64,000 nt of DNA from Mangifera indica (lineage: Eukaryota > Streptophyta > Magnoliopsida > Sapindales > Anacardiaceae), in the NCBI RefSeq assembly GCF_011075055.1, contig NC_058137.1, positions 17,283,463 through 17,347,462 on the forward strand. The letters run 5' to 3'. The position numbers and the translations under genes are program-made. How positions within the stretch are numbered: position 1 is the first letter of the stretch; each line of letters opens with the position of its first letter. Shown piece by piece: positions 36,107 through 47,608 of this stretch. The notes under the pieces were generated by a model. The model searched no databases. It had not been told where the DNA came from and saw nothing but the letters and a program-made list of their open reading frames with translations.

Positions 36107-37600
36107 CTTTGTTTTTCTTTGTAATTGCTTTGTATATAACACACACACATACATTTCAACATATAAATTTAAAACTAGAAATGTCTCAAAGTAGGACCAA
36201 AAGACACAAATGCCCCTGAAACGTACCTGAGGGTATTACATATGTACCTTGGTACCAAGAGTATGATGCATATCATAAGTATCCAACCCTATTACTTTCA
36301 CAAATATCGTCACTTACATATATAGTTGGTGACTATCTAGTTGTGTGACACTAGCCTTAAGGTTATTAACTTTTCAACTCGAATTCAATTCGATTTGAGT
36401 TCGTGTCGTTGTCTACATAGTCAAGTACTCCATTTATATCTTTCTTAAATTTTTTATCTTCTATTAGTTTATTATTCTTCTTATATAACTCTCATTTTTT
36501 TTGCTTATAGCCTAAGGCTATAATCTTCTTTTGACTTTGTCTAAAGGTACACGGTCGTGTGCTTCTCAACCCACACCTGTGTACCTCCTGAATCATATAC
36601 ACGAGCATATGATACTCAACACATGGTCATGTATAGAGCAAATGCACATGGGGAGGTAACTAGACACACTCATGTGTACTTAGATGTATGTGTATGAACT
36701 ACATGTCCTCTGATGCACGTCGCCCACTTTTGGAAAGCATTCCACAAGTGTATGTCTCATACCACACAACCGTATATTTCTCCCCTCAAAACAAGCACAG
36801 GATCCTTGAGTTTTCAAAATTCTGGAACGACACAAGGGCATGTATGAGGCAATATACGGTCATGTGTCACAATCTAGAAATTGTACCTTAGGGTTTCTAC
36901 ACCTTTTTTATTATGATCTCGATGATACACACATAGACAATACACAACAGTAGTCTCTAAGCATCTTATACATATTATTTTTACTATCTTTTTAACCATA
37001 ATACACATACACAAAATCTCATGGCATCAAATCTAAAAATAAGACCTTTCAAGTCAAAACATATATTCATCATACAATTCAAAAACTAAGCATACTTATA
37101 ACTTGTTCTATTCATGATCACATCTAAATCACCCTAGATTGTGTATTTAATAGAAAAAGGCATTGTAAAAATCATGATCAAGTAAGGGAAGTCATTCCAT
37201 TTACTTGGATTTCATCGACAAAGGACATTTTCACAGTAATTATGATTCTGATGATTGGTGACAACTCTTCAAGCAACCACAGACTTCTCTTTCACACTCT
37301 CTCACTTTTAAGCAGCTAGAAAGCAAAACAAATATGAGAAAAATAAGGTTGATCACATTTTGTTTTTATCTTCAAGACGCGATATACAGGTGTGTGTGGA
37401 CCATACATGGTTGTGTCTAATTGCACAAGACAACTTCTTGTTTCACTACGATCACAATCTGATCTACTTATTAACTTCTACTGACTATAAACAATTGTGT
37501 TTGTCTTCATACACAAGCGTGTACCCTTGAATTCATTAATCATTTTATTTAAAAACTAAGAAAAACTAGAATGCCTTTAGGATTACCTGTGGTTGCTACA
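33727..37600 (-). repeat. 5' LTR of gypsy 2, interrupted by solo LTR B
   Basis: It starts TGTAACACTT on the plus strand next to the primer-binding site and ends TTGCTACA at 37600. The parts 33826-33993 and 36246-37600 match the 3' LTR at 27484-28975 in order. Without the 2.25-kb insertion it would be about 1.6 kb. Confidence 0.82.
33994..36240 (-). mobile_element. Solo LTR B of the gypsy 1 family inside the gypsy 2 LTR
   Basis: The 2247-bp LTR runs from TATAACATC (the family start TGTAACATC with G changed to A) to GGGTATTACA. Perfect 5-bp direct repeats TATGT flank it (33989-33993 and 36241-36245). It contains a pyrimidine tract (about 34855-34970), three 190-bp units (landmarks near 35138, 35336 and 35523) and a long TA run near 36080-36105. 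No internal element sequence is present. Confidence 0.93.
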
Positions 37601-37609
37601 CCACACGGG

Positions 37610-38420
37610 TATGTCAGATCCCCAATCATCTTTAGCACCCTTCTCGATTTTAGCAACCTCATATTTTATCTAATTTCAAAATACCCCTATAATTTTCTTG
37701 GATTTCATTTAACTTTTTGATATATTATCAACTATCAAAATACCCTCTATATTTTTCTAACATACACAAACTTGATATTCTTATAATATCTAAATGCCCC
37801 GCTAATTTTGGCTTTTTTACCACCCTCATATTTTATCTGGTTTCAAAATAGCCCCTATTTTTTTTTTATATTTCATTTAATCCCTTCGTATATTATCAAA
37901 GATTAAAATGCCCCCTATATTTTTTTTAACATTTACGAACTTAATATTCTTATAATATCTAAATGCACCCCTTTCCCCCCGCAATTTTGGCTTATTTCAT
38001 TTACCTCTCTCATATTTTGTCTAATTTCAAAATATCTCACATATGTGTATGATATTTCATTTAACATTTTCATATATATTAACAAAAATCAAAATGTCTC
38101 TATATTTTCCTAACATATACAAACTTGATATTCTTATAATATCGCAAGGCCCCCTCAATTTTGACGTATTTTATTTATTACTTTCATATTTTGTCTAATT
38201 TTAAAATCTCTTATATTTATCTAACATTTTTTTACCACCTTATACATCGTTAAATCACGAAATGCCCTTATATTTTCTAACATTTTTTATTTAACACCTT
38301 TATACATTATCTAAAATCAAAATGCCCCCAAATTTTCTCAATATTTTTATAACCACCTCATATATTATCAAATATCTAAATGCCCCATATGTCATTACAT
38401 TGCTAAAATATGCAGATTTG
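37610..38420 (+). repeat. Subterminal tandem repeat of about 172 bp in MULE 2
   Basis: The phrase GATATTCTTATAATATCTAAATG and its variants recur near 37771, 37943 and 38122, each followed by CCCC-rich and TTTTATCTAATTTCAAAATA-like stretches. At least three full units and degraded pieces are present. It has no coding potential. Confidence 0.75.
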
Positions 38421-38753
38421 ATTTAACGAATAAATTATATCTTAGATTAAGATTTGTATAAATACCTTATTATCACGGATCAATTTTTTTCGATTCAAAC
38501 AAAGAAGCATGAATTTTCTTCCTCTCGAACAAACCTACAATGCTAGATATTGAGTGAAAAATGAAATTTTGAATGGTGTGAGGAAGGAATGAGAGTGAAA
38601 GTTTATATAGAAGTGATAAAGGGTATTATTGGCATTTTAAAAAAAATTGGACATTGTTACTCAAACTTTTGAAAAAGGTGCATTTTTGCTTAGGATGACA
38701 TGAGGCTTTTTTGCTTAACATTATGTTCGGGAGGGCATTTACTTCGATAACCC

Positions 38754-39030
38754 TTTTCATAGTTAGAATGAAAATTAATCTCATAAAAGGGACCGTCCAT
38801 CTAGCTAATTATTAGACCAATTAATTATTTAAATATAATTATTTAAATAATTTTATTTAATTTATTATTAAATATATAAAACACTTATTTTAATAGTATA
38901 TGTATTGAAAATTAACTAACGAAGTTTTAGTTTCAAATTTTAATAATGAATTTTTAAAAAAAATCTAAAAGAATAGTAAAACTAGTGGATATAAGTCTAG
39001 TTATCAATTTAATCAATTTGGATGAGCTTT
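38754..39030. other. AT-rich spacer
   Basis: Apart from the right copy of the putative MULE 2 target duplication, I see no feature in this spacer. Confidence 0.45.
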
Positions 39031-39900
39031 TAGATTTTTTTTTTTTTGGTAATTAAATATATATATTAACAGAAAATAAAAATGACACTAAAAAAGATTC
39101 GATACAAACTAAACTCAACCTATTCAAAAAGAGGTCAACACAAAACTTAAATCTAGATAAGGTATGCAAAAGCCAACTACTTAAATCATCTTCTCTTAAA
39201 AGTATGATAGGATTCAAGAGAAGAATCAAGATTAACCTAAACAAACTAATCTTTAAACACAAAAGAGAGAGCACAGGCCTTTCCAACTATCCAAAAATCT
39301 GCGAAGGATTTAGCCAAACATAAACACAGGCAACCGTTAGTATCTTTGGATGGTCTTTCGTGGACATACTGTGATGAGAATAACAGTTGACTTCAAGGCC
39401 AATAATCAGGATTGTGGAGCTAGAGTTGTTATGCCACTTGCTGGGCCAAGTGTAGTTTCCATCAACGAAGGCTTGCACTGCAGCTTTCCAGTAGACCATG
39501 ACAGAGGCAGAAACCAGGGTAGTTGAACAGCAGGTTCCAAACATAAAATGCAGGCAGATCACTTGATTGCTGTGGAGATGAAGAAACAGACCGCAGTTGT
39601 CGTCAAGGGAATTCTGAAACTTGAGGCAGAAACTGAGTAGCAAGAAATGAGGCAGGGAATTTCCTTGTGGATGCTTTGATCTCTGAAAAATAACTCAGAG
39701 AGCAGCTCCGAAAGAACAGTAACAGAACTGGTGGAAGATGGCAGAAAATGCTATGCTATGCAAAAATCCAGGTATAATCCAACAGCTTTGCCATGAAGAC
39801 CATAGAGCAGTTACCAAACTCTGTTTTGTACCATATCTAACTGGATAACTTGAATGGTTCTGGTTTTCAAACCCTTGAAACAAAACCGGGCTACAAGATC
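39031..39900 (-). mobile_element. Possible 3' end of a LINE-like retroposon
   Basis: On the minus strand the segment ends with a TTAATATATATATTTAATTACC stretch and a run of at least 12 A, like the 3' ends of plant L1-type LINEs. One frame is nearly open for about 270 codons (39883 to 39053) with two stops, but I recognise no RT or endonuclease motif, and no target duplication was found. It could also be non-coding DNA with a chance oligo-A. Confidence 0.3.
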
Positions 39901-40455
39901 AAAGTGCAGATACAGAAACCTCAATCGAGTTGACAATAAGGCTAACGAGAATCAAATCAACACCCCTCGAGGGGTCAAAATTCATAATCAAGAAGCGTAT
40001 AACTTTCTCATGGATCAATGGCTAAGCCTTTGCTTCTTGTCTTGATATTAAATCTTTGTGTCGCATACTTTACTTAAAGCGAAAGAAGGCAATACAATTT
40101 CCAGAATGACATTTAATTAAATCAACCGCAATGTGGCACAGAAAATTGAATCAATTCCAAAACACGCAGAGAATAAGAAGCTATACTTAGATTAGATTAT
40201 GCAATAATAGATGTTCAACACCACAAGCGTGGCAACAGGTATATTATCCAGCACAACATAAAAGAACAGTAATAGAACAAATTCAAATTCCCCACATATC
40301 CAACAATAGTAACAATCACCCAAAAGGTTCACATCCATAAGCCTAATAACAACTACAACCACAAAGCCTATCTATCTACCCTAGCCGCCTAAGCCATTGT
40401 CTTCGAAAGAAGTTAACAAAATAGCACACCACCATACCCATGGCCGCAGCATTGC
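39901..40455 (-). other. 3' flank of the histone gene
   Basis: This lies downstream of the H3.3 stop codon on the minus strand. The first 150-300 bp are expected to be 3' UTR. I see no other gene. Confidence 0.4.
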
Positions 40456-41136
<681 letters not shown>

Positions 41137-41500
41137 CTATTAAAATAACCAAAATCGTGTAAAGGTGAGATTTTGCAGATCAAAAGTCGGAAATTTAACA
41201 ACACAAGAACTTAAAGACATTGAGTTTTCTGTATCAAAGAACAATGCAAGAGTTAAAATCGTTCCGTGTAAAATACCCAAAACTGTATTCAAATTTCACG
41301 CTATTTTACAAACTGCTTGGCAAATAAGAGATTGCATTCGAATTCAAGAGGAAAAAAAAAGCCCTATTTTCATGAGAAAACACGAAATTCCCAAACCCTA
41401 AGTCAAAAACCTCAGAGCAGACATCGACAAATCGATACCAACTAGCTTCGACACATGAAAAAACCTAATTCTCGAATCTTCAAATACAAAACCACATACC
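41137..41500 (-). other. 5' UTR intron of H3.3
   Basis: On the minus strand the intron runs from GTATGTGG to TTTTAATAG, and the acceptor AG is immediately followed by the ATG. A leader intron is typical of plant H3.3 genes, where it supports high constitutive expression. The upstream leader exon ends at 41501. Confidence 0.85.
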
Positions 41501-41582
41501 TTGAATCTTCAGATCTTCAAAACCTTATCTCTCTAGCCGTTGCTCCGGATCTCTAAAGGCAAAATGATGAAGGGTAAAGGGT

Positions 41583-41712
41583 ACATATAAGGAGAAGGTA
41601 GTTGACAAAAAAAAGATTGGACGGTCAGGATAAGGGATCCGTGTGCTTTCTCTGTGCAATATCCGACGGCGTGAAAAGGCGTAAGTTGTGTTTTCTCGAC
41701 GTGATTGGACGC
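41583..41712 (-). promoter_or_regulatory. Probable H3.3 promoter elements
   Basis: On the minus strand a TATATG-type TATA sequence lies at 41583-41590, a plausible distance before the leader exon. A CCAAT box followed by CACGTCG lies at 41696-41708, resembling the hexamer-type motifs of plant histone promoters. GGATCCGTG near 41635 partly resembles the histone octamer. These are pattern matches only. Confidence 0.45.
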
Positions 41713-41942
41713 TTGTGATGTGAGTTTAGACTGTTGACATGGATCATCAAGACTAAATATGAGAATTCTATTGGTTTGAGTTTTGGCGCTTAAGTTGTTA
41801 AGGATATCAGTAAGACTGACGGAGTTATGAGCAAGGTTAGTTTCCGTTTCTTTTGGTCCCTTGGATACAAGGAAATTGTAAGATCAGAATAAAAATAGTT
41901 ATCGTTACCCAAAAAAGAAAGAAAAATATTTATTAAATGAGA

Positions 41943-41951
41943 CCAAATCCA
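41943..41951. repeat. Left target duplication of MULE 1
   Basis: CCAAATCCA here and CCCAAACCA at 53068-53076 agree at seven of nine positions, the 9-bp length made by Mutator transposases. Confidence 0.6.
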
Positions 41952-43385
41952 AGGATATTAATTAAAATAGCAGCTGCATTCTCGTCTAAACCTTTTTCGA
42001 CAACAATTTTTACGTTTTATCTTTTTAAGTAAATTATTTTTTTATTCCAAAAATATCCTTCGTCAAATTTCTCAACTTTACCGTAGCATTTCACCGATTA
42101 ATTGTTTTCCTTTCACGAAAAACATTAAGATTAACTACCTATAAAATTTATAAATTGAAAAACAGATTAATATTTTATAAAATAATTTATTCTTACATAT
42201 CGAAAACAGTACGTTTTTCTCTAAATTATCTATAATGAATAAATTTTATAAATTAAAAAATAGATTAATATTTTATAAAATAATTTATTTTTATATATAA
42301 AAAATGTTACGTTTTTTTCTAAATTATCTATAATGAATAAAATTTATAAATTGAAAAACAGATTAATTTTTATAAAATAATTGATTCTTTTATATAGAAA
42401 ACAATGCATATATCGAAAACGGTATGCTTTCCTTGAAACGGTACGTTTTCTTCTCAAACAGGTTGCGCGAAGAGATGCGGGAATATGGAAAGGGGTGCAG
42501 GAAGGGAATGGGTGCGTTAAGAGATGCGCAAATTTGAGAAAGGGTGCGAAAATTTGGAAAGGGGTGTGGGAGCGGGAATCTAGAAAGGGGTGCAGGAATT
42601 TCTGAAAGGTTGCGACAAGCATTGCGGGTGCATGGAAGGTGTGGCAATTGCAGAAAGGGTGCGACAGTTTCTGAAAGGGTGTGGCAAGTGCCGAAAGGGT
42701 GCGGGAATTGCTGAAATGGTGCAGAAATGTCTAAAAGGGTGCGACAGTTTCTGAAACGGTGTGACAATTACCGAAAGGGTGTAGAAAGGTACGATAGTTT
42801 CTGAAAGAGTGTGGCGATTGCGAAAAATGTTGGACAATTTCTGAAAGGGTGTGACAATTACAGAAAGGGTGCGACAGCTTCTGAAAGGGTGCGACAGCTT
42901 CTGAAAGGGTGCGACAATTACGGAAAGGGTGTAGCAACTTTTGTAAGGGTGCGAAAAGGGTGCGACAGGTTCTAAAAAGGTGCGGCGGCTTCTGAAAGGG
43001 TGCGACAGTTTCTGAAAGGGTGCAATAGGTTCTAAAAGGGTGCGAGAATTACTGAAAGGGTACGACAAGCGTGACGGGTGCGTGAAAGGGTGTGACAATT
43101 TCTAAAAGGGTGTGTAGAAGTGTGCAGCTTCTGAAAGGGTACGACAATTACGAAAAGGGTGTGACAACTTCTGAAAAGGTGCGACAATTACAGAAAAGGT
43201 GTGGCAGCTTCTGAAAGGGTGCGACAACTTCTGAAAGGATACAGGAATTACTAAAAGAGTGTGACAAGTGTGACAGGTATGTGAAAGGGTGCGGCAATTT
43301 TTGAAAGGGTGCGGTAATTTCTGAAAGGGTGCGACAATTTCTGAAAGGATGCATGGAAGTGTGTGGCAACTCACTGTGAGGCGCG
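41952..43385 (+). repeat. Left terminal inverted repeat of MULE 1
   Basis: The outer 200 bp are unique sequence matched at 52870-53067 in reverse. Next come three copies of a 93-bp AT-rich unit (starting near 42143, 42236 and 42330; TTTATAAATTGAAAAACAG), then the GGGTGCG minisatellite up to about 43370. The right repeat has fewer 93-bp units and a shorter minisatellite, so the arms have changed length independently. Confidence 0.85.
42455..43370 (+). repeat. GGGTGCG minisatellite, left arm
   Basis: More than forty imperfect units of about 20-24 bp have the consensus GAAAGGGTGCGACAATTTCT. Units vary at the middle and end but keep GGGTGCG or GGGTGTG. Long open frames across it (rich in FRNCRTLSE-type repeats on the minus strand) are a by-product of the unit length and are not genes. 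Confidence 0.9.
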
Positions 43386-43790
43386 TGGCGCGCTGCATTC
43401 AATTAGAAACTTAACCCTAACTTTTTGTAATAACTGTCATATTGCAAATCAAAACGACAACCAAACCAAGAAGATCGACAGTCTCGCCAAAACCAAAATT
43501 ACTCACACTCAATTCACCGTCAGGAAATTGTCGTCAAAAAACTACCGTAATGTCGTCCAAGTCGTCTCAGTCTTCTTAGGTGTGTATTTGTTGTTACCAT
43601 TGATTCGATTTTGGCACATTGGATGAGATTTAGGTTTTCGTTTGGTTGGATGTATGTATATCGATTTGGTTGATTATAGTTTAAGGTTTGTGATTGATTT
43701 TGCCGATTTGATTGTGTTGGTTCTGGATATGTGATTTTGCCGGATTTATTGCATTGCGTTGGTTGATTATAGTTGAGATGTTATTTTCAC
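43386..43790 (+). promoter_or_regulatory. Upstream region of the MULE 1 Ulp gene
   Basis: This is unique sequence between the two minisatellites. A short frame begins at 43363 but has no recognised domain. It probably held the promoter and a leader exon of the protease gene; GATTTGGTTGATTATAGTTTAAGG-like phrases repeat near 43660 and 43755. Confidence 0.4.
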
Positions 43791-43794
43791 ACCG

Positions 43795-44400
43795 TTAACA
43801 CATTCACGCACACATTTATGCACCCCATAACATTTTCCCGCACCCTTTCACGTATCGACACACCCCTTTAGCACTTCCACGCACCCTTCACTCATCGATG
43901 CACCCCTTAGCAGCACTTCCACGCACCCTTCACTCATCCACGCACCCTTCACTCATCCACGCACCCCTTAGCACATTCATGCACCCTTCACTCATCCACG
44001 CACCCCTTAGTAGCACTTTCATGCACCCTTCACTCATCCACGCATCCCTTAGCACATCCATGCACCCTTCACTCATCCACGCACCCCTTAGCACTTCCAC
44101 GCACCTTTCACTCATCCACGCACCCCTTAGCAGCACTTCCACGCACCCCTAAACATTTTCTTGCACCCATTCACACTTTCCCGCACCCCTTTCACACTTT
44201 CCCGTACCCTTTAACATTTTGTCACACCCCTTTGCACTTCCACACACCCCTTAACATTTTTCCGCACCCGTTCACACTTTCCCGCACCCGTTCACATTTT
44301 CCCACACTCGTTCACACTTTCCCGCACCCTTTAACATTTTGCTGCACCCCTTTTGTACTTCCATGCATCCCTTAACATTTTCCCGCACGCATTCACATAT
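43795..44400 (+). repeat. Second CGCACCC minisatellite, inverted relative to the first
   Basis: Units of roughly 24-52 bp are built from CGCACCCCTTAGCACTTCCA and CGCACCCTTCACTCATCCA. They change toward the right to CGCACCCTTTAACATTTTC. The C-rich strand is the plus strand here, while in the left arm it is the minus strand. The array lies just before the first recognisable exon of the protease gene, probably in an intron or leader. Confidence 0.88.
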
Positions 44401-44497
44401 TTTCTCACATGTTTGCAATTTGTTGGATTATATTAGTTGTATTACCTTAACCTTTCAACATTTTTCTTATTTTTTGAACATGTTTATTGCTTTTTAG

Positions 44498-47304
44498 GAA
44501 ATTAGAGTTAATGAACATCTTGGGGAAAGGATGTATAACGATAGTCATTATTTTTTTGCTAAGTTAAAAGTTAGAGGTCATGTGAAAACTGTCAAAGAAA
44601 TAAGAAATACTCTTACTCATGCCCAGAAAGAATTGTTTAAAACATGTTATTTCGGACGATTTTTAAAGATGGAGACTTTGAAGCATAGCTCCAGTTTATT
44701 GCATTCTATGCTATTTCGACAAATCAACAAAGGAGTGGTGGGAAAGGAATTATGGTTTCGACTTACTGGGGTGAACTGCAAATTTGGCCCTATTGAATTT
44801 GCTATAATAGCAGGATTAAAATTCAGTAGGGAAATAGTTAAGAGGAAGGTTATTGGAAAATCACGATTGAAATCTCAGTATTTTTCGGGTAAAAAAGTTG
44901 TTACCTATGGTGATCTAGCAGCATTATTTAAAGAAATAGTATGGGTAGACAATGATGAGGATATCATTAAAATATCTATCCTATATCTACTTCATTTTGC
45001 ATTGTTGGGATCAGACACTAGAAAAACTATTTTAGAGAACATTTTAAGTATTTTTTATGATTGAGATATTTTTAATTGATATCCCTAGGGTACTCTTGTT
45101 TGGAGGATGACAGTTAAATCTTTAGGTGATGCTTTACTAAAACAATATAATGAAGTTTCTAAATTGTATCCACTGAATTCAAACGATATCTCAATATTAA
45201 CTTATAGAATACGAGGATGTACCTTAGCATTTCAGGTAATATTAACCCTTTTAATATTTTATAAGTATATACATTTGCTCATTTTATTTATTTACAGTAT
45301 ATGCATTTTTGAATGACAGATTTAGATATACGAGACGCTTAATAATTTGGAAAGTTTTGTGATTTGTAAATCGGTTAAAAGAATCCCTCAAATTTTGAGG
45401 TAGAAAAGTTTAGAAGTTCCAAGCTGGGAGGAGATAGATCATATTTTAAACTCTTCTGAAGTAAGTTATTATGTTTTTAAAAATAATTTATTATTAGTTG
45501 ACCCTAAATCTCTCTTAATAAACTTGATTTGAATATCTTTAGAATGTTGTCACCTCTCGTATGATTGCATCCAAAGTTGAGAGGCAATCATCATACTACG
45601 AAGATGTTATGGATGACATTGATGATCCAGAAGAATCTAGTACTACTACTTCTGTCGCTGTAACATCCTCTCCAGACATCCTACCTGGCGTAACATCCCC
45701 TTCAGATATCCAACCTGTACCTGTAAGTTGGAATAGTCCTGTTCGTAGGTGACGAAGTACATTTATAGGTAGTCTTGTGTCATCGGCTATGCAGCCACCT
45801 GAGCGTAGTGTTTTTACATCATCGCCTCAGCTGGCTGAAGAAACACATACTTGTAATATTCTAAATGCATCTACCCGGATAGATGAAGATAAATTTGATA
45901 GACTTCAAGAGCTTCTACAAGGGTTTATGCAAAAAGTTGATGAATGACTTGGAAACATCGATGAGCGGTAAACACTACTTGAAGCACGTCAAGCATCCAT
46001 GGAAGCCAAGTTGACAGAGCTTCAACATACGTACCATGCAAACCCAACAAGCCCAACAGAAGTGGTATGTCTTTAAACTATATTCTGACATATTACATTT
46101 TTGAATAATTAAATAATGTTATTTTGAAAATTGACAAGTGTTTTGTTTTTTATTTTCAGGATGAGCCAACAGAAGTACTGTTTGAGTATTTTGATCAGCT
46201 TGATGCAGTTATCCAACAAACAACAGATATCGCGAATGAAACTCAATCAGAGCACCGTTTCATTACGCTGAAGGATAATGTAGAAGGGTAAAGTACTTCG
46301 GAGCCCATACACTGATCCTTTTAAACATCGTCGTGCACAAGTAGTGTATCAGTCATCCTCCAAAGAGGATACAAAAAATAATATGTGGGAATATTTGCAA
46401 TGGTACGGGGACCCTTCAAAACTGGGTTTGGGCAACACTTATTTATATGGACCATGTGATAAAATTAAGTGGTAGAAGCTATTATCTGAAGAGAACCAAT
46501 GGCTACTAGATCAGGTATATTAATCTTTAAAAGGCAAAAGTTACATTATTTTTACATTATATTTTTATTTTATAATGTTTGCTCACTTATTGTAATATTA
46601 TTTTATTTTTCAGCATATTGATAGTTATTTAGTGGTATTACGACATACATTTCCATCAGCTAAATGGACTTGTGTCGAAACTTTTTTTGATGGATGGTTA
46701 CCGCATATAATAAAAGAATGAGAAAATTACGGATTAAATAATTATCAATGGTCACGATTATTATTAGATCCGATTGAAGAGATAAATGATCCAGACTTAC
46801 ATAGAGGTTATATCTCATGGGCTGACGTTGATCGGGTTTGTATTATTTAAATTGATATTTATATATTATTTTGGTAAGTATATTAGACAAAATTTGACTG
46901 ATGGTAATGAATTTATTGCATTACAGGTTTATATTCCGATCAATTATGAATCTCAACACTGGGCATGCGGTAAATTTGACCTAAATGCGTGGACTTTGAC
47001 AGTGTATGACTCATCGAAAGCATTTTTTAACTCTATAGAGAGGTTCCTAGAGGCTATGAAATGTTATTCTTATCTTTCGTCTATTATTAATGTGACCAAC
47101 TATTGGGAGTCACGGGGTCTTGAGCCAAAGTTAGAACCATTGACCATTACGAGATGTGTGGATGTACCACAACAAGGCACTGCCTTCGGTGATTGTGGGA
47201 TATTTTTATTATATATTTTAGAGTATCTCGTCACTGGCAAGAGATTAAATTTTAGGGCAAAAAATGCTTCCTATATGCGTTGCATGCTTGCATCCAAAAT
47301 ATAG
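44498..47304 (+). pseudogene. DUF1985 plus C48 (Ulp1-like) SUMO protease gene of MULE 1
   Basis: Ulp1 proteases cleave SUMO from proteins. Exon one starts after an acceptor at 44497 and carries DUF1985 (LTHAQKELFKTCYFG, LWFRLTGVNCKFGPIEFAII). An intron follows 45235. A linker with a coiled-coil-like stretch (KFDRLQELLQGFMQKVDE) follows. The C48 domain is at 46920-47304: His in QHWACG (46957), Asp in YDSSK (47008), Gln in PQQG and Cys in GDCGIF (47194) are all present. Stops lie at 45062, 45077, 45086, 45323, 45401, 45945, 45969, 46473 and 46719, most at codons one transition from TGG, CGA or CAA. A frameshift lies near 46290. The gene is therefore dead, although its catalytic codons survive. 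Confidence 0.87.
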
Positions 47305-47542
47305 AAGCATGGCGGGAATTCAATTTTTCCCTGATTTTTCTTATTATATATAAACTTATGAACATTCTTATTATTATTTTTTTTTATAGTATGTAAATTA
47401 TATATATATATTTTGTATTGATTGGTTAAGGTGTATTAGGGTTTCGTTGTATGAATGGGTTGATTAATTGCATTTCAGGTAATTTATATTACATATTTTG
47501 ATTGATATGTTGATGTGGCTGGAGTTTTGGGTTGACGGATAT

Positions 47543-47608
<66 letters not shown>

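Larger units (their letters stand above)
27484..37600 (-). mobile_element. Ty3/gypsy LTR retrotransposon 2 with nested solo LTR B
   Basis: The minus-strand order is 5' LTR (33727-37600, interrupted), primer-binding site, gag, protease linker, RT/RNase H, integrase, polypurine tract (28976-28986) and 3' LTR (about 27484-28975). The outer end of the 3' LTR seems to lack the first 100 bp or so present in its partner, so no target duplication can be tested. All frames are broken and several catalytic residues are lost. It differs in LTR sequence from gypsy 1. Confidence 0.88.
25170..38753. mobile_element. MULE 2 with DUF1985 remnant, split by gypsy 2
   Basis: The left end starts GGGTTTTTACATGAG and the right end finishes TCGATAACCC. 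They are flanked by near-identical 9-bp direct repeats, TTTTCATAA (25161-25169) and TTTTCATAG (38754-38762), the target-duplication length of Mutator elements. The terminal inverted repeats are poorly matched (GGGTT followed by a shared xATGxCCCT-like stretch), as in an old copy. The left part carries a 58-bp tandem array and a DUF1985 remnant; the right part has a tandem array of about 172 bp. The 10.1-kb gypsy 2 lies inside, so the original MULE was about 3.5 kb. No transposase is seen. Confidence 0.62.

Noticed and set aside
39053..39883. A minus-strand protein gene
   Set aside because: Nearly open in one frame, but with two stops and no recognisable motif; kept only as a weak LINE-like candidate because of the terminal oligo-A.
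42344..43402. Several open frames across the GGGTGCG arrays (repetitive FRNCRTLS-type peptides)
   Set aside because: The frames follow the minisatellite on both strands and in more than one frame at once, with no recognisable domain, so they are repeat artefacts.
43898..44152. Open frames rich in HPSLIHAPLS repeats
   Set aside because: A direct translation of the second minisatellite; no family resemblance.
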